DNA of 48,225 bases, taken from the IMG/VR virus record IMGVR_UViG_3300020034_000027, positions 1 to 48,225 of that record; one strand, written 5' to 3'. Numbering within the stretch: the stretch's first letter is position 1; each line of letters opens with the position of its first letter. Below, piece by piece: positions 7,988 through 15,295 of the stretch. Source of the stretch: a virus. Under the pieces are notes generated by a model that searched no databases, was not told the DNA's origin, and was given only the letters and a program-made list of their open reading frames with translations. The position numbers and the translations under genes are program-made.

Positions 7988-8515
7988 TTAGGTGTTCTTT
8001 ACTGCTTCGTTCTCCGGAAGCGGATGTGTCGGGTGCCTATTCTCAACTGGGCGAGAAGCGGAGGGTACGGGACTCGGCTTAGCAACAACCGACTTCGGGT
8101 TGGTAAGAGTCTTCTCCTTCCTACTCTCAATCTCCTCTGCCGCGTCCTTGTCCAGCCGGGTCTTCGTCTCCTCAGACGTCTCAAGAACAACAGTGCCATG
8201 TTTATTAATCTGCTTCAACCTGGCCAGACGCTTGTTCTCGGGCAGTCCGATTCGAGCAGCCGCCAGCTCCAACTCAGGACCGACTCCACCCGTAGCGGGC
8301 AAGCCCTTCGGCCGAAGACGTTCCTGCTTAAGACTTTCCGTCAGAGCAATCGTCTCCTTATCGTCGAGATGTTCATAGCCAGGAATCTTCTCCAGCTTTA
8401 CTGCTTTCAAAGCGCCGAACTTGCCAGCAGCAAAGTCCTCCGCTGAAATAACGACCTCTTCAAACGCATCGTCGCGACCATTCCGACGTTTCAGATAGAT
8501 ATCATATGCACTCAT
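7988..8515 (-). CDS. Hypothetical late protein with charged C-terminal tail
   Basis: 175 residues. The N-terminal 130 residues are charged and helical (KTRLDKDAAEEIESRKEK). The last 40 are Pro/Ser-rich and look disordered. It lies one base downstream of the large terminase gene and one base upstream of the next gene. No family recognised. The frames on the plus strand here are shadows. Confidence 0.72.
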   Translation of the reverse strand: MSAYDIYLKRRNGRDDAFEEVVISAEDFAAGKFGALKAVKLEKIPGYEHLDDKETIALTESLKQERLRPKGLPATGGVGPELELAAARIGLPENKRLARLKQINKHGTVVLETSEETKTRLDKDAAEEIESRKEKTLTNPKSVVAKPSPVPSASRPVENRHPTHPLPENEAVKNT

Positions 8516-8516
8516 T

Positions 8517-10160
8517 TTATATTTTAGTTAAGTTACCTACAGGTCCTAAGTTCAATTTTAAGTGTTCCTTGTTAACCTTCAAAGCTTTCTCGTTCGTAAA
8601 CTGCTGTGCCTTAGCAAAGATGGCCGGGTAGTAAGTTAAATCGTCATGAATAACCAATCTCCTCATGCACTCAATCATATGGTCATTCTTGTCTTCCGGG
8701 ACGTTGTCCTTATTAAAGTAATGATTGTACATCTCCCACCTCAGTCTGACGCAGCGCTTGTGAATACGTACCTTCCTCTTCCGCTGACCAAGCAACTGTT
8801 GAGTCTTCAAAATCGCATCCTCCTTACGCTTGCTGGCCGGAGTCAGCGACAGCTTCTCCTCGGCAAACATATCAGCGTATGTCTTCCCACTTCCCTGGTC
8901 CTCATTCCAAGCGGCTGGTTCACACAGCGCATAGTGAACTCTCACTCCCACCATCCTTTTCTTAATCGCCGTCGCCAGTGAATCTCTCTCCGGATGCACC
9001 TCATCCTTCCCACTAATCAGTCCCTTCTGCCAAATCTCGTCGTAGAAATCAATATCACCATCCTTCGATATCGCTACGAACAAAACGGCATGAGGAGTCT
9101 GCGGATGCGTGTCAATCGAATACGCAACCATATAGTCCTGCAGCGGTGGTCTATCCGGAAACGGCCAGCTACCAATAGCTTCCACGTCATGCGCCACAGG
9201 ACTATACTGACTAAAGACTAATCTCCCATACGCTAACGGAGTTCCAGCTCGTCTCGAAGCCCTCTCGTCCTCTGGTAACTGACTGAGATAGAGTTCTTTA
9301 TCCTCTTCAGACAGAGTCGGATTATCATCCATCGTCGCTTCAAACCACCAGTACAAGTGGGGCTGATTCTTCGCGTTCTCCAACATCTCATTATACATCC
9401 AAACTTCCTTAATCGGGGTGAGTAGCCACCAGGAGAACCCACCTCTATCAATCAGTCCTCTCGAAACCGCTGACCACAGTTCTTTCATCACCGGCTCATC
9501 AATGTGAATGAAGTCCCAATCACTCGACTCGAAGCTAGCCGGAGCCTGTTTGAAACTCTTAACCGTATCAAAGTAGATAATAGACTCCCTAGGCTGGCCA
9601 TTCACATCAGAAATAACCGTCACCTGGTCGATAATACCCTTCTCGTTCCGATGTCTCTTCTTAATGAAGTCCTCCGGCAGGAACTCAATGAACTTTCCCT
9701 GTCTCTCCAGGGAGTCATCATTCGTAAATATCTCCTTAATCTTATCCCAGTCCTCTCCAACCACTAGACCCTTCACTCCATGTTTTGGAATTCCAAGAGT
9801 TCTAAGCGGGTGGCCGACGGGAAAGAACGGCCGATACCCAATCAGCCAGCAGCAGTCTTCCACCACTCCCAGCGTCGACTTACCGAAGCGGTTCCCACAA
9901 TACCCAGCCCGCCTCTTCTTATTCGACTGCTCGAAGAACTTCATCTGTTTCGGCGAGGGCACAAAGTACCATAACTTCCTCTTCCTATAGTTCTCTTCTC
10001 GAATAGCCTCCAGTCTGAGCATCTCCTTCTTAACCTCAAATATCTCTTTCTCCACCGCCTCAGCGGACAAACCTCCCTCCTCCACATTATCAAAATTTGA
10101 TAAAGTTTTCGGAGCCTCCTCAACAGGCCAGGCAGCCCTCCCACCACTAAGAATAATCAT
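8517..10160 (-). CDS. terL: Terminase large subunit
   Basis: 547 residues. ATPase domain: Walker A GYCGNRFGKST at about residues 86-96, and Walker B plus catalytic carboxylate in FIHIDEP near residue 220. The C-terminal RNase H-like nuclease begins with an acidic strand in YSIDTH near residue 349 and has further acidic motifs after FYDEIW. The protein drives ATP-dependent DNA translocation through the portal and cuts the concatemer. Its ATGA start overlaps the TerS stop, so the two are coupled. A 25-bp palindrome lies inside codons 18-26, which is unusual for a coding region. Confidence 0.93.
   Translation of the reverse strand: MIILSGGRAAWPVEEAPKTLSNFDNVEEGGLSAEAVEKEIFEVKKEMLRLEAIREENYRKRKLWYFVPSPKQMKFFEQSNKKRRAGYCGNRFGKSTLGVVEDCCWLIGYRPFFPVGHPLRTLGIPKHGVKGLVVGEDWDKIKEIFTNDDSLERQGKFIEFLPEDFIKKRHRNEKGIIDQVTVISDVNGQPRESIIYFDTVKSFKQAPASFESSDWDFIHIDEPVMKELWSAVSRGLIDRGGFSWWLLTPIKEVWMYNEMLENAKNQPHLYWWFEATMDDNPTLSEEDKELYLSQLPEDERASRRAGTPLAYGRLVFSQYSPVAHDVEAIGSWPFPDRPPLQDYMVAYSIDTHPQTPHAVLFVAISKDGDIDFYDEIWQKGLISGKDEVHPERDSLATAIKKRMVGVRVHYALCEPAAWNEDQGSGKTYADMFAEEKLSLTPASKRKEDAILKTQQLLGQRKRKVRIHKRCVRLRWEMYNHYFNKDNVPEDKNDHMIECMRRLVIHDDLTYYPAIFAKAQQFTNEKALKVNKEHLKLNLGPVGNLTKI
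10083..10107. promoter_or_regulatory. 25-bp palindrome, copy 2 (inside terL)
   Basis: Left arm CACATTAT, right arm ATAAAGTT, centre CAAAATTTG. It lies within the first 26 codons of terL and encodes part of a KTLSNFDNVE stretch, so the element is kept although it constrains protein sequence. Confidence 0.88.
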
Positions 10161-10669
10161 AGCGCCCTACTCTTCAGCAGTTTCTTCTGTAGTGCCTCCA
10201 GTCTTTCCAACCTCTCCTGCTGAGCGGTAAGCGCCTTATCCACCTGCTCCATATCAGTCACGTTCCCCGTGAGATTCCTGCTCTCAATAACCTGCGTTGC
10301 CTTCCCACTTGCCCTATCTAATATATCAAAAGTAATCTTAGACACCACAGCATCACTCGTACTCTTCATGAGTAACCGGAGCTGCGTATCCAGCGCCATG
10401 TTCGCCATCCTCTTAACTCTCGCCATCGGGTCAGGACAAACAGACGTCTGCAACTTAATAATCAACTCAATCGCGTCGTCCTTCCTAATCAACTTACTAA
10501 CTTCCTCCTTGTCCACTCCCAGCTTCCTACTAATCTGCTCCACCGGTTCTCCCAACGCAGTCAGCAGACAAATCATCTTAATATCCCTCGGGTCCAGTTT
10601 CTGTTCTGGCTTAACCGGGTCTAGCTCGAACACATCGAGCATCGTCTTCTTTGCCAATTTCATACTCAA
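10157..10669 (-). CDS. terS: Terminase small subunit (probable)
   Basis: 170 residues directly upstream of and overlapping terL. The middle contains a helix-turn-helix-like stretch, GEPVEQISRKLGVDKEEVSKLIR (about residues 37-59), as expected for DNA recognition by small terminases. A C-terminal coiled coil (QQERLERLEALQKKLLK) could mediate ring assembly. A strong terminator at 10678-10709 lies just upstream, so terS-terL may begin a separate late transcript. Confidence 0.8.
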   Translation of the reverse strand: MSMKLAKKTMLDVFELDPVKPEQKLDPRDIKMICLLTALGEPVEQISRKLGVDKEEVSKLIRKDDAIELIIKLQTSVCPDPMARVKRMANMALDTQLRLLMKSTSDAVVSKITFDILDRASGKATQVIESRNLTGNVTDMEQVDKALTAQQERLERLEALQKKLLKSRAL

Positions 10670-10677
10670 AAACGAGA

Positions 10678-10709
10678 AAGGGTACCCGCCTCAACAAGCG
10701 GGTACCCTT
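10678..10709 (-). terminator. Rho-independent terminator
   Basis: A perfect 12-bp stem (AAGGGTACCCGC with its complement) and an 8-base loop. On the minus strand it is followed by TTCTCGTTTTT. It ends the transcript of the Ig-like gene at 10724-11323 and precedes terS. Confidence 0.85.
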
Positions 10710-10723
10710 CCCTCATTGTCACT

Positions 10724-11323
10724 TCAGCTAGGCTTCAACTCAGGAGTCCCTACAGACAACCCAAGATTCTTCGCAGTCGCACCGGATACCGTGAGTCGGA
10801 TGACCTCAGAAAGGGTCTCTACTCCTTCACCAATATCCGCATCTGCTTCAACCAGAATCTCCGTGTCACCAGGAGACTCACCGCTAACCAACATCGCCGA
10901 CAGTCCATCCGCCTCCGGTTTGACCGTAGCATCGCCAGAGACCACCGTCCACTGTGGCGCACCATCAACCGCGACCGGCTTGCCCGCATCAGTCTTCGGC
11001 GTCAACGTTACTTTAACCTGCTGCTCATTTGTAATTTTGATATCCATATGCGTCTTCTTAGTTTCTTTTTTATTTGTGACTAGACCAATGGTCCAATCGA
11101 ACTTAAACTTCTTCTTCGGACCAATCCGAATCAACCTCGCCAGGAACTGTTCCACCTCCTTCAGGTCCTCCTTCGTCGCCAGGTGATGATGGCTGAGATG
11201 CAAACTCCTCAGCGCCTCCGCCACCTCCTTCACCCCACAGCCCAGCTTCTCGGCCAGGTTCTCCGCCAGATTAAACCACATCTTCTCGTTTATCATATTG
11301 TTCTTTTTAAATATGCCAAACAT
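10724..11323 (-). CDS. Fusion of a small helical protein and a phage Ig-like domain
   Basis: 199 residues from ATG 11323. Residues 1-65 resemble a small phage protein (NLAENLAEKLG, then LRSLHLSHHHLA). Residues about 93-190 form an Ig/BIG-like domain (MDIKITNEQQVKVTLTP, APQWTVVSGDATV, GDTEILVEADADIGEG) of the kind seen on many phage virions. The join holds a run of six or seven A before an internal ATG, so the two parts could also be made separately. The open frame continues without a stop, hence one gene is annotated. A terminator follows the stop. Confidence 0.75.
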   Translation of the reverse strand: MFGIFKKNNMINEKMWFNLAENLAEKLGCGVKEVAEALRSLHLSHHHLATKEDLKEVEQFLARLIRIGPKKKFKFDWTIGLVTNKKETKKTHMDIKITNEQQVKVTLTPKTDAGKPVAVDGAPQWTVVSGDATVKPEADGLSAMLVSGESPGDTEILVEADADIGEGVETLSEVIRLTVSGATAKNLGLSVGTPELKPS

Positions 11324-11368
11324 GATTGCAACCCGGGCACTCAAAGGATGGCGTGCGGAGCCCGCTGG

Positions 11369-11599
11369 CTACCACGCTATAAACCCATTGCCACCCAACC
11401 CAAGCAGAGCGTTAATCAGCAGCACCACTCCCACCACTGCGATGATTATCTTCCCCACCTTATTAAACGGAGTCGGCACCCCACAGTAGTCAATCAACCA
11501 CGTGAGTAACCAGCAGACCAGCCCAATGACCACCAGCCAGACTACAAAATTAACCAGTCCGCTCCCACTCACCACCTGCACAGCAATTATATTATTCAT
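11369..11599 (-). CDS. Two-segment membrane protein, holin candidate
   Basis: 76 residues. Residues 15-36 (VNFVVWLVVIGLVCWLLTWLI) and about 50-68 (IIIAVVGVVLLINALLGL) are membrane segments joined by DYCGVPTPFNKVGK. This layout is common among small phage membrane proteins called class II holin-like. The frame stays open upstream to about 11712 and reads as another hydrophobic segment, but without ATG, GTG or TTG. A rare start codon or a decayed N-terminus is possible. No endolysin is found nearby, so the lysis role is tentative. Confidence 0.75.
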   Translation of the reverse strand: MNNIIAVQVVSGSGLVNFVVWLVVIGLVCWLLTWLIDYCGVPTPFNKVGKIIIAVVGVVLLINALLGLGGNGFIAW

Positions 11600-11718
11600 A
11601 AAGTTAACAAAGCTTAAAAGGATAACAACGAGGATAATACCGAGGGTTCGGGCTACGAAGCCAGTTGGTTCATCAGCACAGATATTGATGGCATCCGCGA
11701 GCGTGCTGCCGAGCTAGT

Positions 11719-11889
11719 CTACTTAACCCCCACCACCCTAGTCGCCTCCACCTTAACTTTCTCCCCAGAGAGTACCGCAGCAAACGCCCTCCCCAACCTA
11801 CTTCTCCTCATATGAACCAGGAGAGCAGGAGTCGGTTCGGCCAGGTGAACTTTCCCCGTGACTATCGAAGCTGCGGGCTGAGTGGACAT
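11719..11889 (-). CDS. Small basic late protein
   Basis: 56 residues starting MSTQPAASIVTG, with basic and Val-rich C-terminal half (RRSRLGRAFAAVLSGEK, ending VVGVK). It has an ATG start and clean stop and lies in line with the minus-strand late genes; coding is inferred from composition and packing. No family recognised. Confidence 0.6.
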   Translation of the reverse strand: MSTQPAASIVTGKVHLAEPTPALLVHMRRSRLGRAFAAVLSGEKVKVEATRVVGVK

Positions 11890-11910
11890 GGTGCCGGCTT
11901 ATGCAAGCGG

Positions 11911-11994
11911 CTATGTTCGCACATTCCCTACGGCAAAGCAAGGAGATTCGCCGCCGGCGTGAGGACATATTTCCTTTCCTACTTTTCTTTTCAT
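11911..11994 (-). CDS. Possible 27-residue peptide
   Basis: An ATG at 11994 is preceded by a good ribosome site (AAAGAGG, 4 bases spacing). It encodes a short basic peptide with Cys, Gly and Pro (KEICPHAGGESPC). It would be the first gene of the leftward late block. The strong site supports it; its length does not, so confidence is low. Confidence 0.38.
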   Translation of the reverse strand: MKRKVGKEICPHAGGESPCFAVGNVRT

Positions 11995-12147
11995 TTAACC
12001 TCTTTTTCGTTATTCTGAAAACCCGCTGCGCTGATATAACAAACATAATAAAACTCGATGGGAAGGGTACCCCTTTATGGGGTACTCTATCTTATGGTAT
12101 GGAGGCTCGGCAAAAAGCAAATGAGTTGCAACAAGAAACTGGGCATG

Positions 12148-12180
12148 AAAAACCCCTAAGCCTTTGGAGCCTAGGGGTTT
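12148..12180 (-). terminator. Terminator of the solitary gene 12186-12539
   Basis: On the minus strand AAACCCCTAGGC pairs with GGCTTAGGGG after a short loop and is followed directly by TTTTT. It begins 6 bases beyond the stop of the 12186-12539 gene and isolates that gene from the late operon. Confidence 0.82.
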
Positions 12181-12185
12181 GCCTG

Positions 12186-12539
12186 CTAGAGTTTCAGGAT
12201 AGAAAGCGAAGGGAGGACCTTGGTTCCGCCCATGGTTTCCCAATAGATGCCAACGCTACGTGCTTTGGCTTCTCCCTCGAATTGTAGAGAGCAGGAAGCG
12301 AGAGCTTGTTTTAGAGCGGAGGCATTGGAAATGGACAGGAGTTCGAAAGCCTCCGCTACCTGCTCTGGCGTTCTGCCATGCTTGTAATGAAGCTCAGCAA
12401 GCTTGGCAGCGAAGAGAGCAACAGCGGCTTGCGGCGCGCCATTGATTACTAGAGTCTCGCCTAGTTCGCCTGGAGCGCAAAGCTGGCAGAGAGCGGAGGC
12501 AATTTTACCTGAACCCGTGGGTTTGATTTCGTATTTCAT
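12186..12539 (-). CDS. Solitary gene at the divergent control region, possible regulator
   Basis: 117 residues, MKYEIKPTGSGK start, mostly short helices rich in Ala and Leu. The segment GRTPEQVAEAFELLSI then NASALKQAL (residues 55-80) could form a helix-turn-helix, but the match is weak. It forms its own transcription unit: a 450-bp control region with one 25-bp palindrome upstream and its own terminator downstream, between the two main operons. That is the usual place for a phage repressor or switch protein. Function is not established. Confidence 0.72.
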   Translation of the reverse strand: MKYEIKPTGSGKIASALCQLCAPGELGETLVINGAPQAAVALFAAKLAELHYKHGRTPEQVAEAFELLSISNASALKQALASCSLQFEGEAKARSVGIYWETMGGTKVLPSLSILKL

Positions 12540-12621
12540 TTGCTAGAGAGCGAAAGGGTGCGGAATTGCAATCCCTATCGCAATACCAGCCTAGCGGGAA
12601 ATTGCGGGAAAGCAAGCAGAA

Positions 12622-12646
12622 AACTTTATCATAATTTAATAAAGTT
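12622..12646. promoter_or_regulatory. 25-bp palindrome, copy 3 (divergent region)
   Basis: Both arms are perfect (AACTTTAT and ATAAAGTT), with centre CATAATTTA. It lies 83 bp upstream of the solitary minus-strand gene and about 350 bp upstream of the first early gene, in a position to act on either side. Confidence 0.88.
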
Positions 12647-12783
12647 CTAGGATTTGGCATGACATCTGCTAACAAATTGAGAATGAATCTCAAAGCCGGG
12701 CACTTATCATTCTCTGCACATCATCCAGAGCCGATAAGCGTCGAGAATAGGATAATAGACATGAAGCTCTACTCTTATTATAT

Positions 12784-12928
12784 ATACAGAGTAATAGTAG
12801 TACGATATATGAGCTTCTATCTATTATTATTACTCTGTAATCAAATATAGGGATATGGGTATATGTATATATTATAATAATAATAATTTAATTACATATG
12901 CACAGAAGCAATCAATTACTCTGTAATC
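12784..12928. repeat. Three ATTAC-TCT-GTAAT operator-like repeats
   Basis: The short palindrome ATTACTCTGTAAT occurs at about 12829-12841 and 12915-12927. An inverted near-copy (ACAGAGTAATA) lies at 12786-12796. A separate inverted pair, GAAGCTC at 12763-12769 and GAGCTTC at 12811-12817, interleaves with them. The spacing and AT-rich setting suggest binding sites for a dimeric regulator or origin iterons. Confidence 0.6.
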
Positions 12929-12944
12929 CTCTCAAGAGTTGAAT

Positions 12945-12978
12945 AACATACTTGCTTGTGCTCTCAGGTTCTGATATG
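12945..12978 (+). promoter_or_regulatory. Bipartite promoter-like motif, copy 1
   Basis: AACATACTTGC, 12 bases, then GTTCTGATATG. The same two blocks with the same spacing occur at 16899-16932, where one base of the first block differs. The second block contains a TGATAT -10-like box. The start codon of the first early gene lies 15 bases downstream, so transcription would begin just before or at the gene. Confidence 0.65.
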
Positions 12979-12992
12979 GTGCTCGCGAACTT

Positions 12993-14060
12993 ATGAAATA
13001 TCAAAAATGGTCTGGGGAGTTTAGGGAGTATTTAATGGCGAATTATGTGTATGATAGGGAAAGCGGGTTTGTTACGAGGAAGTATTATGGCAAGAGAGGA
13101 CCGAAGAGAGAGGGGCCAATTGGGACGGTTTCGAAGAGTAAGGAGTTACTTATTAATATAATGTGGGAAGGAGTGCAGATTACAGTTAGACTGGCAAAGC
13201 TGGCTGCTTTTTTGGAGACTGGTGTGGTTTATGAAAGGGTTATGAAGAAAGATTGTAATAACATGAATAATAAGTGGGACAATCTGATTCCGCTTGGTCC
13301 GGAGGATACTGATGGGAGTATAGCTAAGTTGAACGAAGAATCAGTTGCTGAGTTTAAGAGGAGGAAGTATGAGTTGGAGAAGATGTTAGATGATAAGAAG
13401 AAAGAAGAGTACGAGGCAGAACAGAAAGCAGTAGCGGAGCATAAGGCACAAGGGAAGAAAGAGGAGCCGGTTAATCCGAACATAGAGACAACTGACGAGC
13501 CAACTAAGAAGTTTCAAGCTCACTTGGCTTTGCAGGCATTACGAACTGCTAAGAGAGATGAGTATGTGATGAATCATCCGCTTATCCTAGCTGTTGGTGA
13601 GCTGAAGGCTAAGTACGACCTGCTTGCACAACCCACTGCACATCTCAACGGTCTCCATACAGGGATTAAATACAGTGATGCGAAGCTGTTCCTGGCTAGT
13701 TGTGAGAAGGCGACTGGCTTTGTAGCCGGGCTTCTCAGAACCCATTTGGAAGGGCTTAACAGACCACTAGAGAAGTGGGAGCAGGACGCGCTGACGCTGG
13801 TGAAGCTGATGAGTGCGGTGGAGAGAAATGTGATGAGTCAGAGGGAGCTGGATGGCTGGTTAGCTAATTATAAGTGGAACGACGAGCCGTGGACTGAGGA
13901 GTTTGGGACAATGACAGTGCAGATGAGTGATTCTTTTAGAGCAGAGCTGGCCACCCTGGAGAATGAGTACAGAATGACAGAGGAAATGGTCTGGGCGGAA
14001 GCTGATGAGAAGTTCAGGAGAAGGACAATAGAAGAAATAATGACTAAGCTGGCTTCGTAG
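12993..14060 (+). CDS. First early protein, degenerate HNH-like domain plus helical body
   Basis: 355 residues. Residues 10-100 follow the layout of phage HNH proteins: a YDRESGFVTRK strand pair, a GPIGTV turn, RLAKLAAFLETG, then KKDCNNMNNKWDNLIPL, which matches the usual H-x-D-G-N-x-x-N-N-x-x-x-N-L block. The His that should begin this block is Lys, so nuclease activity is doubtful. Residues 110-165 are a Lys/Glu-rich coil. The rest is helical (residues 180-355). As the first gene behind a promoter-like motif, it is probably made at once on infection and may be a DNA-binding takeover or regulatory protein. Confidence 0.75.
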   Translation: MKYQKWSGEFREYLMANYVYDRESGFVTRKYYGKRGPKREGPIGTVSKSKELLINIMWEGVQITVRLAKLAAFLETGVVYERVMKKDCNNMNNKWDNLIPLGPEDTDGSIAKLNEESVAEFKRRKYELEKMLDDKKKEEYEAEQKAVAEHKAQGKKEEPVNPNIETTDEPTKKFQAHLALQALRTAKRDEYVMNHPLILAVGELKAKYDLLAQPTAHLNGLHTGIKYSDAKLFLASCEKATGFVAGLLRTHLEGLNRPLEKWEQDALTLVKLMSAVERNVMSQRELDGWLANYKWNDEPWTEEFGTMTVQMSDSFRAELATLENEYRMTEEMVWAEADEKFRRRTIEEIMTKLAS

Positions 14061-14121
14061 CCGACTCTATGAAATTGCCAACACTGTAAACAATGCCCTC
14101 GCTGAGTGGAGAGTAATAAGG

Positions 14122-14146
14122 AACTTTATTAAAATTTAATAATGTT
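14122..14146. promoter_or_regulatory. 25-bp palindrome, copy 4
   Basis: Left arm AACTTTAT, right arm ATAATGTT, centre TAAAATTTA. The ATG inside the right arm (14142) is a possible start codon of the following small frame. Confidence 0.88.
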
Positions 14147-14270
14147 TGGGAGGATGCAAGGATGTGGAGGATTTAGCTTGCAAGTCGAAGGGATTTCTGA
14201 TTGTCTGCTGGCTGGCCGGATTCATGCTCACTTTGAGAGGAAAGAGCCGGCCAATAAACAATATGACTAA
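14142..14270 (+). CDS. Possible 42-residue leader peptide
   Basis: The frame begins with the ATG inside the palindrome's right arm (next in-frame ATG at 14154) and ends TAA eight bases into the following gene. The overlap suggests translational coupling. The peptide is Gly-rich at the start and charged at the end and matches nothing known to me. An alternative is that this stretch is the 5' part of a longer TTG-started version of the next gene. Confidence 0.35.
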   Translation: MFGRMQGCGGFSLQVEGISDCLLAGRIHAHFERKEPANKQYD

Positions 14271-14493
14271 AGAAGAAGTTATTAAACTGGTTGCAATGTA
14301 TCTTGTAGCCATCGGACCATCTGGCTCGCCCTCTAGCTATGTGTGGATGGCGATTGATAAGAACATGGAGGATGTTTACCGTCATAATCTAATCATCGGT
14401 AACCTTGAGAGGCAAGGAATACTAACTAATAAGAACCACTTTCTCAAATTGACCGAGAAGGGTTTGGCGATGCTAACTAGGCTGCTAACATGA
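14263..14493 (+). CDS. Small winged-helix-like early protein
   Basis: 76 residues from ATG 14263. The order is helix (MTKEEVIKLVAMYLV), helix (PSSYVWMAIDKNM), recognition-like helix (VYRHNLIIGNLERQGIL), then a beta hairpin (FLKLTEKGLAML). This is the layout of a winged-helix DNA-binding domain. The frame is open upstream to a TTG at 14146, but that part looks non-coding. The next gene overlaps its stop by 4 bases. Confidence 0.65.
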   Translation: MTKEEVIKLVAMYLVAIGPSGSPSSYVWMAIDKNMEDVYRHNLIIGNLERQGILTNKNHFLKLTEKGLAMLTRLLT

Positions 14494-14675
14494 AAATAAT
14501 CAAAGTCAGAATATCCAACGCTAATTATAAACGCCTGGCTGAAGTTGCTAAGGCTTGGGGATTACAGAAAGCAGGTGATTATTTAGCAGCCTTGATAAAG
14601 ACTAAATTCAAAGGAGAGAAAGAAAGTGCTTATTTTAAGAGAGTTAACGACATTGTTAAACAATATGAAAACTAA
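14490..14675 (+). CDS. Ribbon-helix-helix-like small protein
   Basis: 61 residues. An N-terminal strand (KIIKVRISNANY) is followed by two helices (KRLAEVAKAWGL and KAGDYLAALIKTKF), the arrangement of Arc/MetJ-type ribbon-helix-helix DNA binders, which act as dimers on palindromic sites. It overlaps the previous gene by 4 bases. It is therefore one candidate for the factor that reads the 25-bp palindromes; this link is inference. Confidence 0.65.
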   Translation: MKIIKVRISNANYKRLAEVAKAWGLQKAGDYLAALIKTKFKGEKESAYFKRVNDIVKQYEN

Positions 14676-14732
14676 ATCTGAAGGTGCGACTCGCCCGATT
14701 TCGCACGCAGTTTATATAACGCACATTAACAG

Positions 14733-14966
14733 ATGAAAGAAATACCACTCTGGTTCCCTAAAGCTCTAGCGGGTGCTATGGTCAAAGATTACTTCAACTC
14801 TCTCACTAAAGAACAGCAGAATGAAGTTGAGGCTCATTTAGAAACTAACAACAACCCACCCGCCTGGTTCCTCGACGGGTTAACTAAGCTAGGTCTAAAA
14901 CTAAAGGAGAAACAGATAACATGCCAACACCAGAATCAAAGTTCTCAGAAGCCTACTTTGCCTTGA
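14733..14966 (+). CDS. Small early protein, unknown
   Basis: 77 residues, MKEIPLWFPKAL start, helical, with a Gln-rich tail inside the 46-base overlap with the next gene. A short inverted pair (GTGCGA at 14684, TCGCAC at 14701) lies upstream between genes. No family recognised. Confidence 0.65.
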   Translation: MKEIPLWFPKALAGAMVKDYFNSLTKEQQNEVEAHLETNNNPPAWFLDGLTKLGLKLKEKQITCQHQNQSSQKPTLP

Positions 14967-15295
14967 GGGAAGTGGGAGTAGTATTAACTAGAACAAGGGA
15001 GGGAGAGTATCTCGTGAAGATTAAGAACTCACCACCGGGAACTGGCTACTACGGGACTAATATAGAAGACGCTTATGTTACTGGTATGGCCATGGTTGAA
15101 CAACAGAAGCTGGTCGAAGGCAGTGCTCTCTTTCGTACTCAGTTAATAATGGTAGTGCAGATGATTGAGCGAGTCGATAAGGATAAGTTAGCAGCCATGC
15201 CTCACCTGAAAGACTGCTTGGAAAACGCTATGACTGCTTGCAATCTAAACCTCATGGTGCTCGCACCCAAGGAACCTAATGCCAAAGGGAGTTAA
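14921..15295 (+). CDS. Early hypothetical protein
   Basis: 124 residues. The N-terminal half is an alpha/beta unit (YFALREVGVVLTRTREGEYL, then GTNIEDAYVTGMAM). The C-terminal half is helical (LIMVVQMIERVDKDKLAAMP). It has AAAGGAG upstream of the ATG. It overlaps both neighbours. No family recognised. Confidence 0.75.
   Translation: MPTPESKFSEAYFALREVGVVLTRTREGEYLVKIKNSPPGTGYYGTNIEDAYVTGMAMVEQQKLVEGSALFRTQLIMVVQMIERVDKDKLAAMPHLKDCLENAMTACNLNLMVLAPKEPNAKGS

Larger units (their letters stand above)
12540..12992. promoter_or_regulatory. Divergent AT-rich control region, possible replication origin
   Basis: 453 bp with no convincing gene. It holds one 25-bp palindrome (12622-12646), a very AT-rich stretch (about 12770-12910, with runs of TAT and ATA), three copies of an ATTAC-NNN-GTAAT-type element, and a bipartite promoter-like motif just before the first early gene. 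The layout fits a control region for both operons and could include an origin; no DnaA-type box array was recognised. Confidence 0.65.

Noticed and set aside
11600-11718. Open frame in line with the holin-like gene reading as an extra hydrophobic segment
   Set aside because: No ATG, GTG or TTG start exists. It is kept only as a possible extension note.
12067-12085. Hairpin with arms GTACCCC and GGGGTAC
   Set aside because: No T-run on either strand; not called a terminator. It may simply echo the GGTACC-type stem at 10678.
12540-12992. Small protein-coding frames in the control region
   Set aside because: The frame at 12659-12850 covers AT-rich repeats and has no ribosome site or plausible protein composition.
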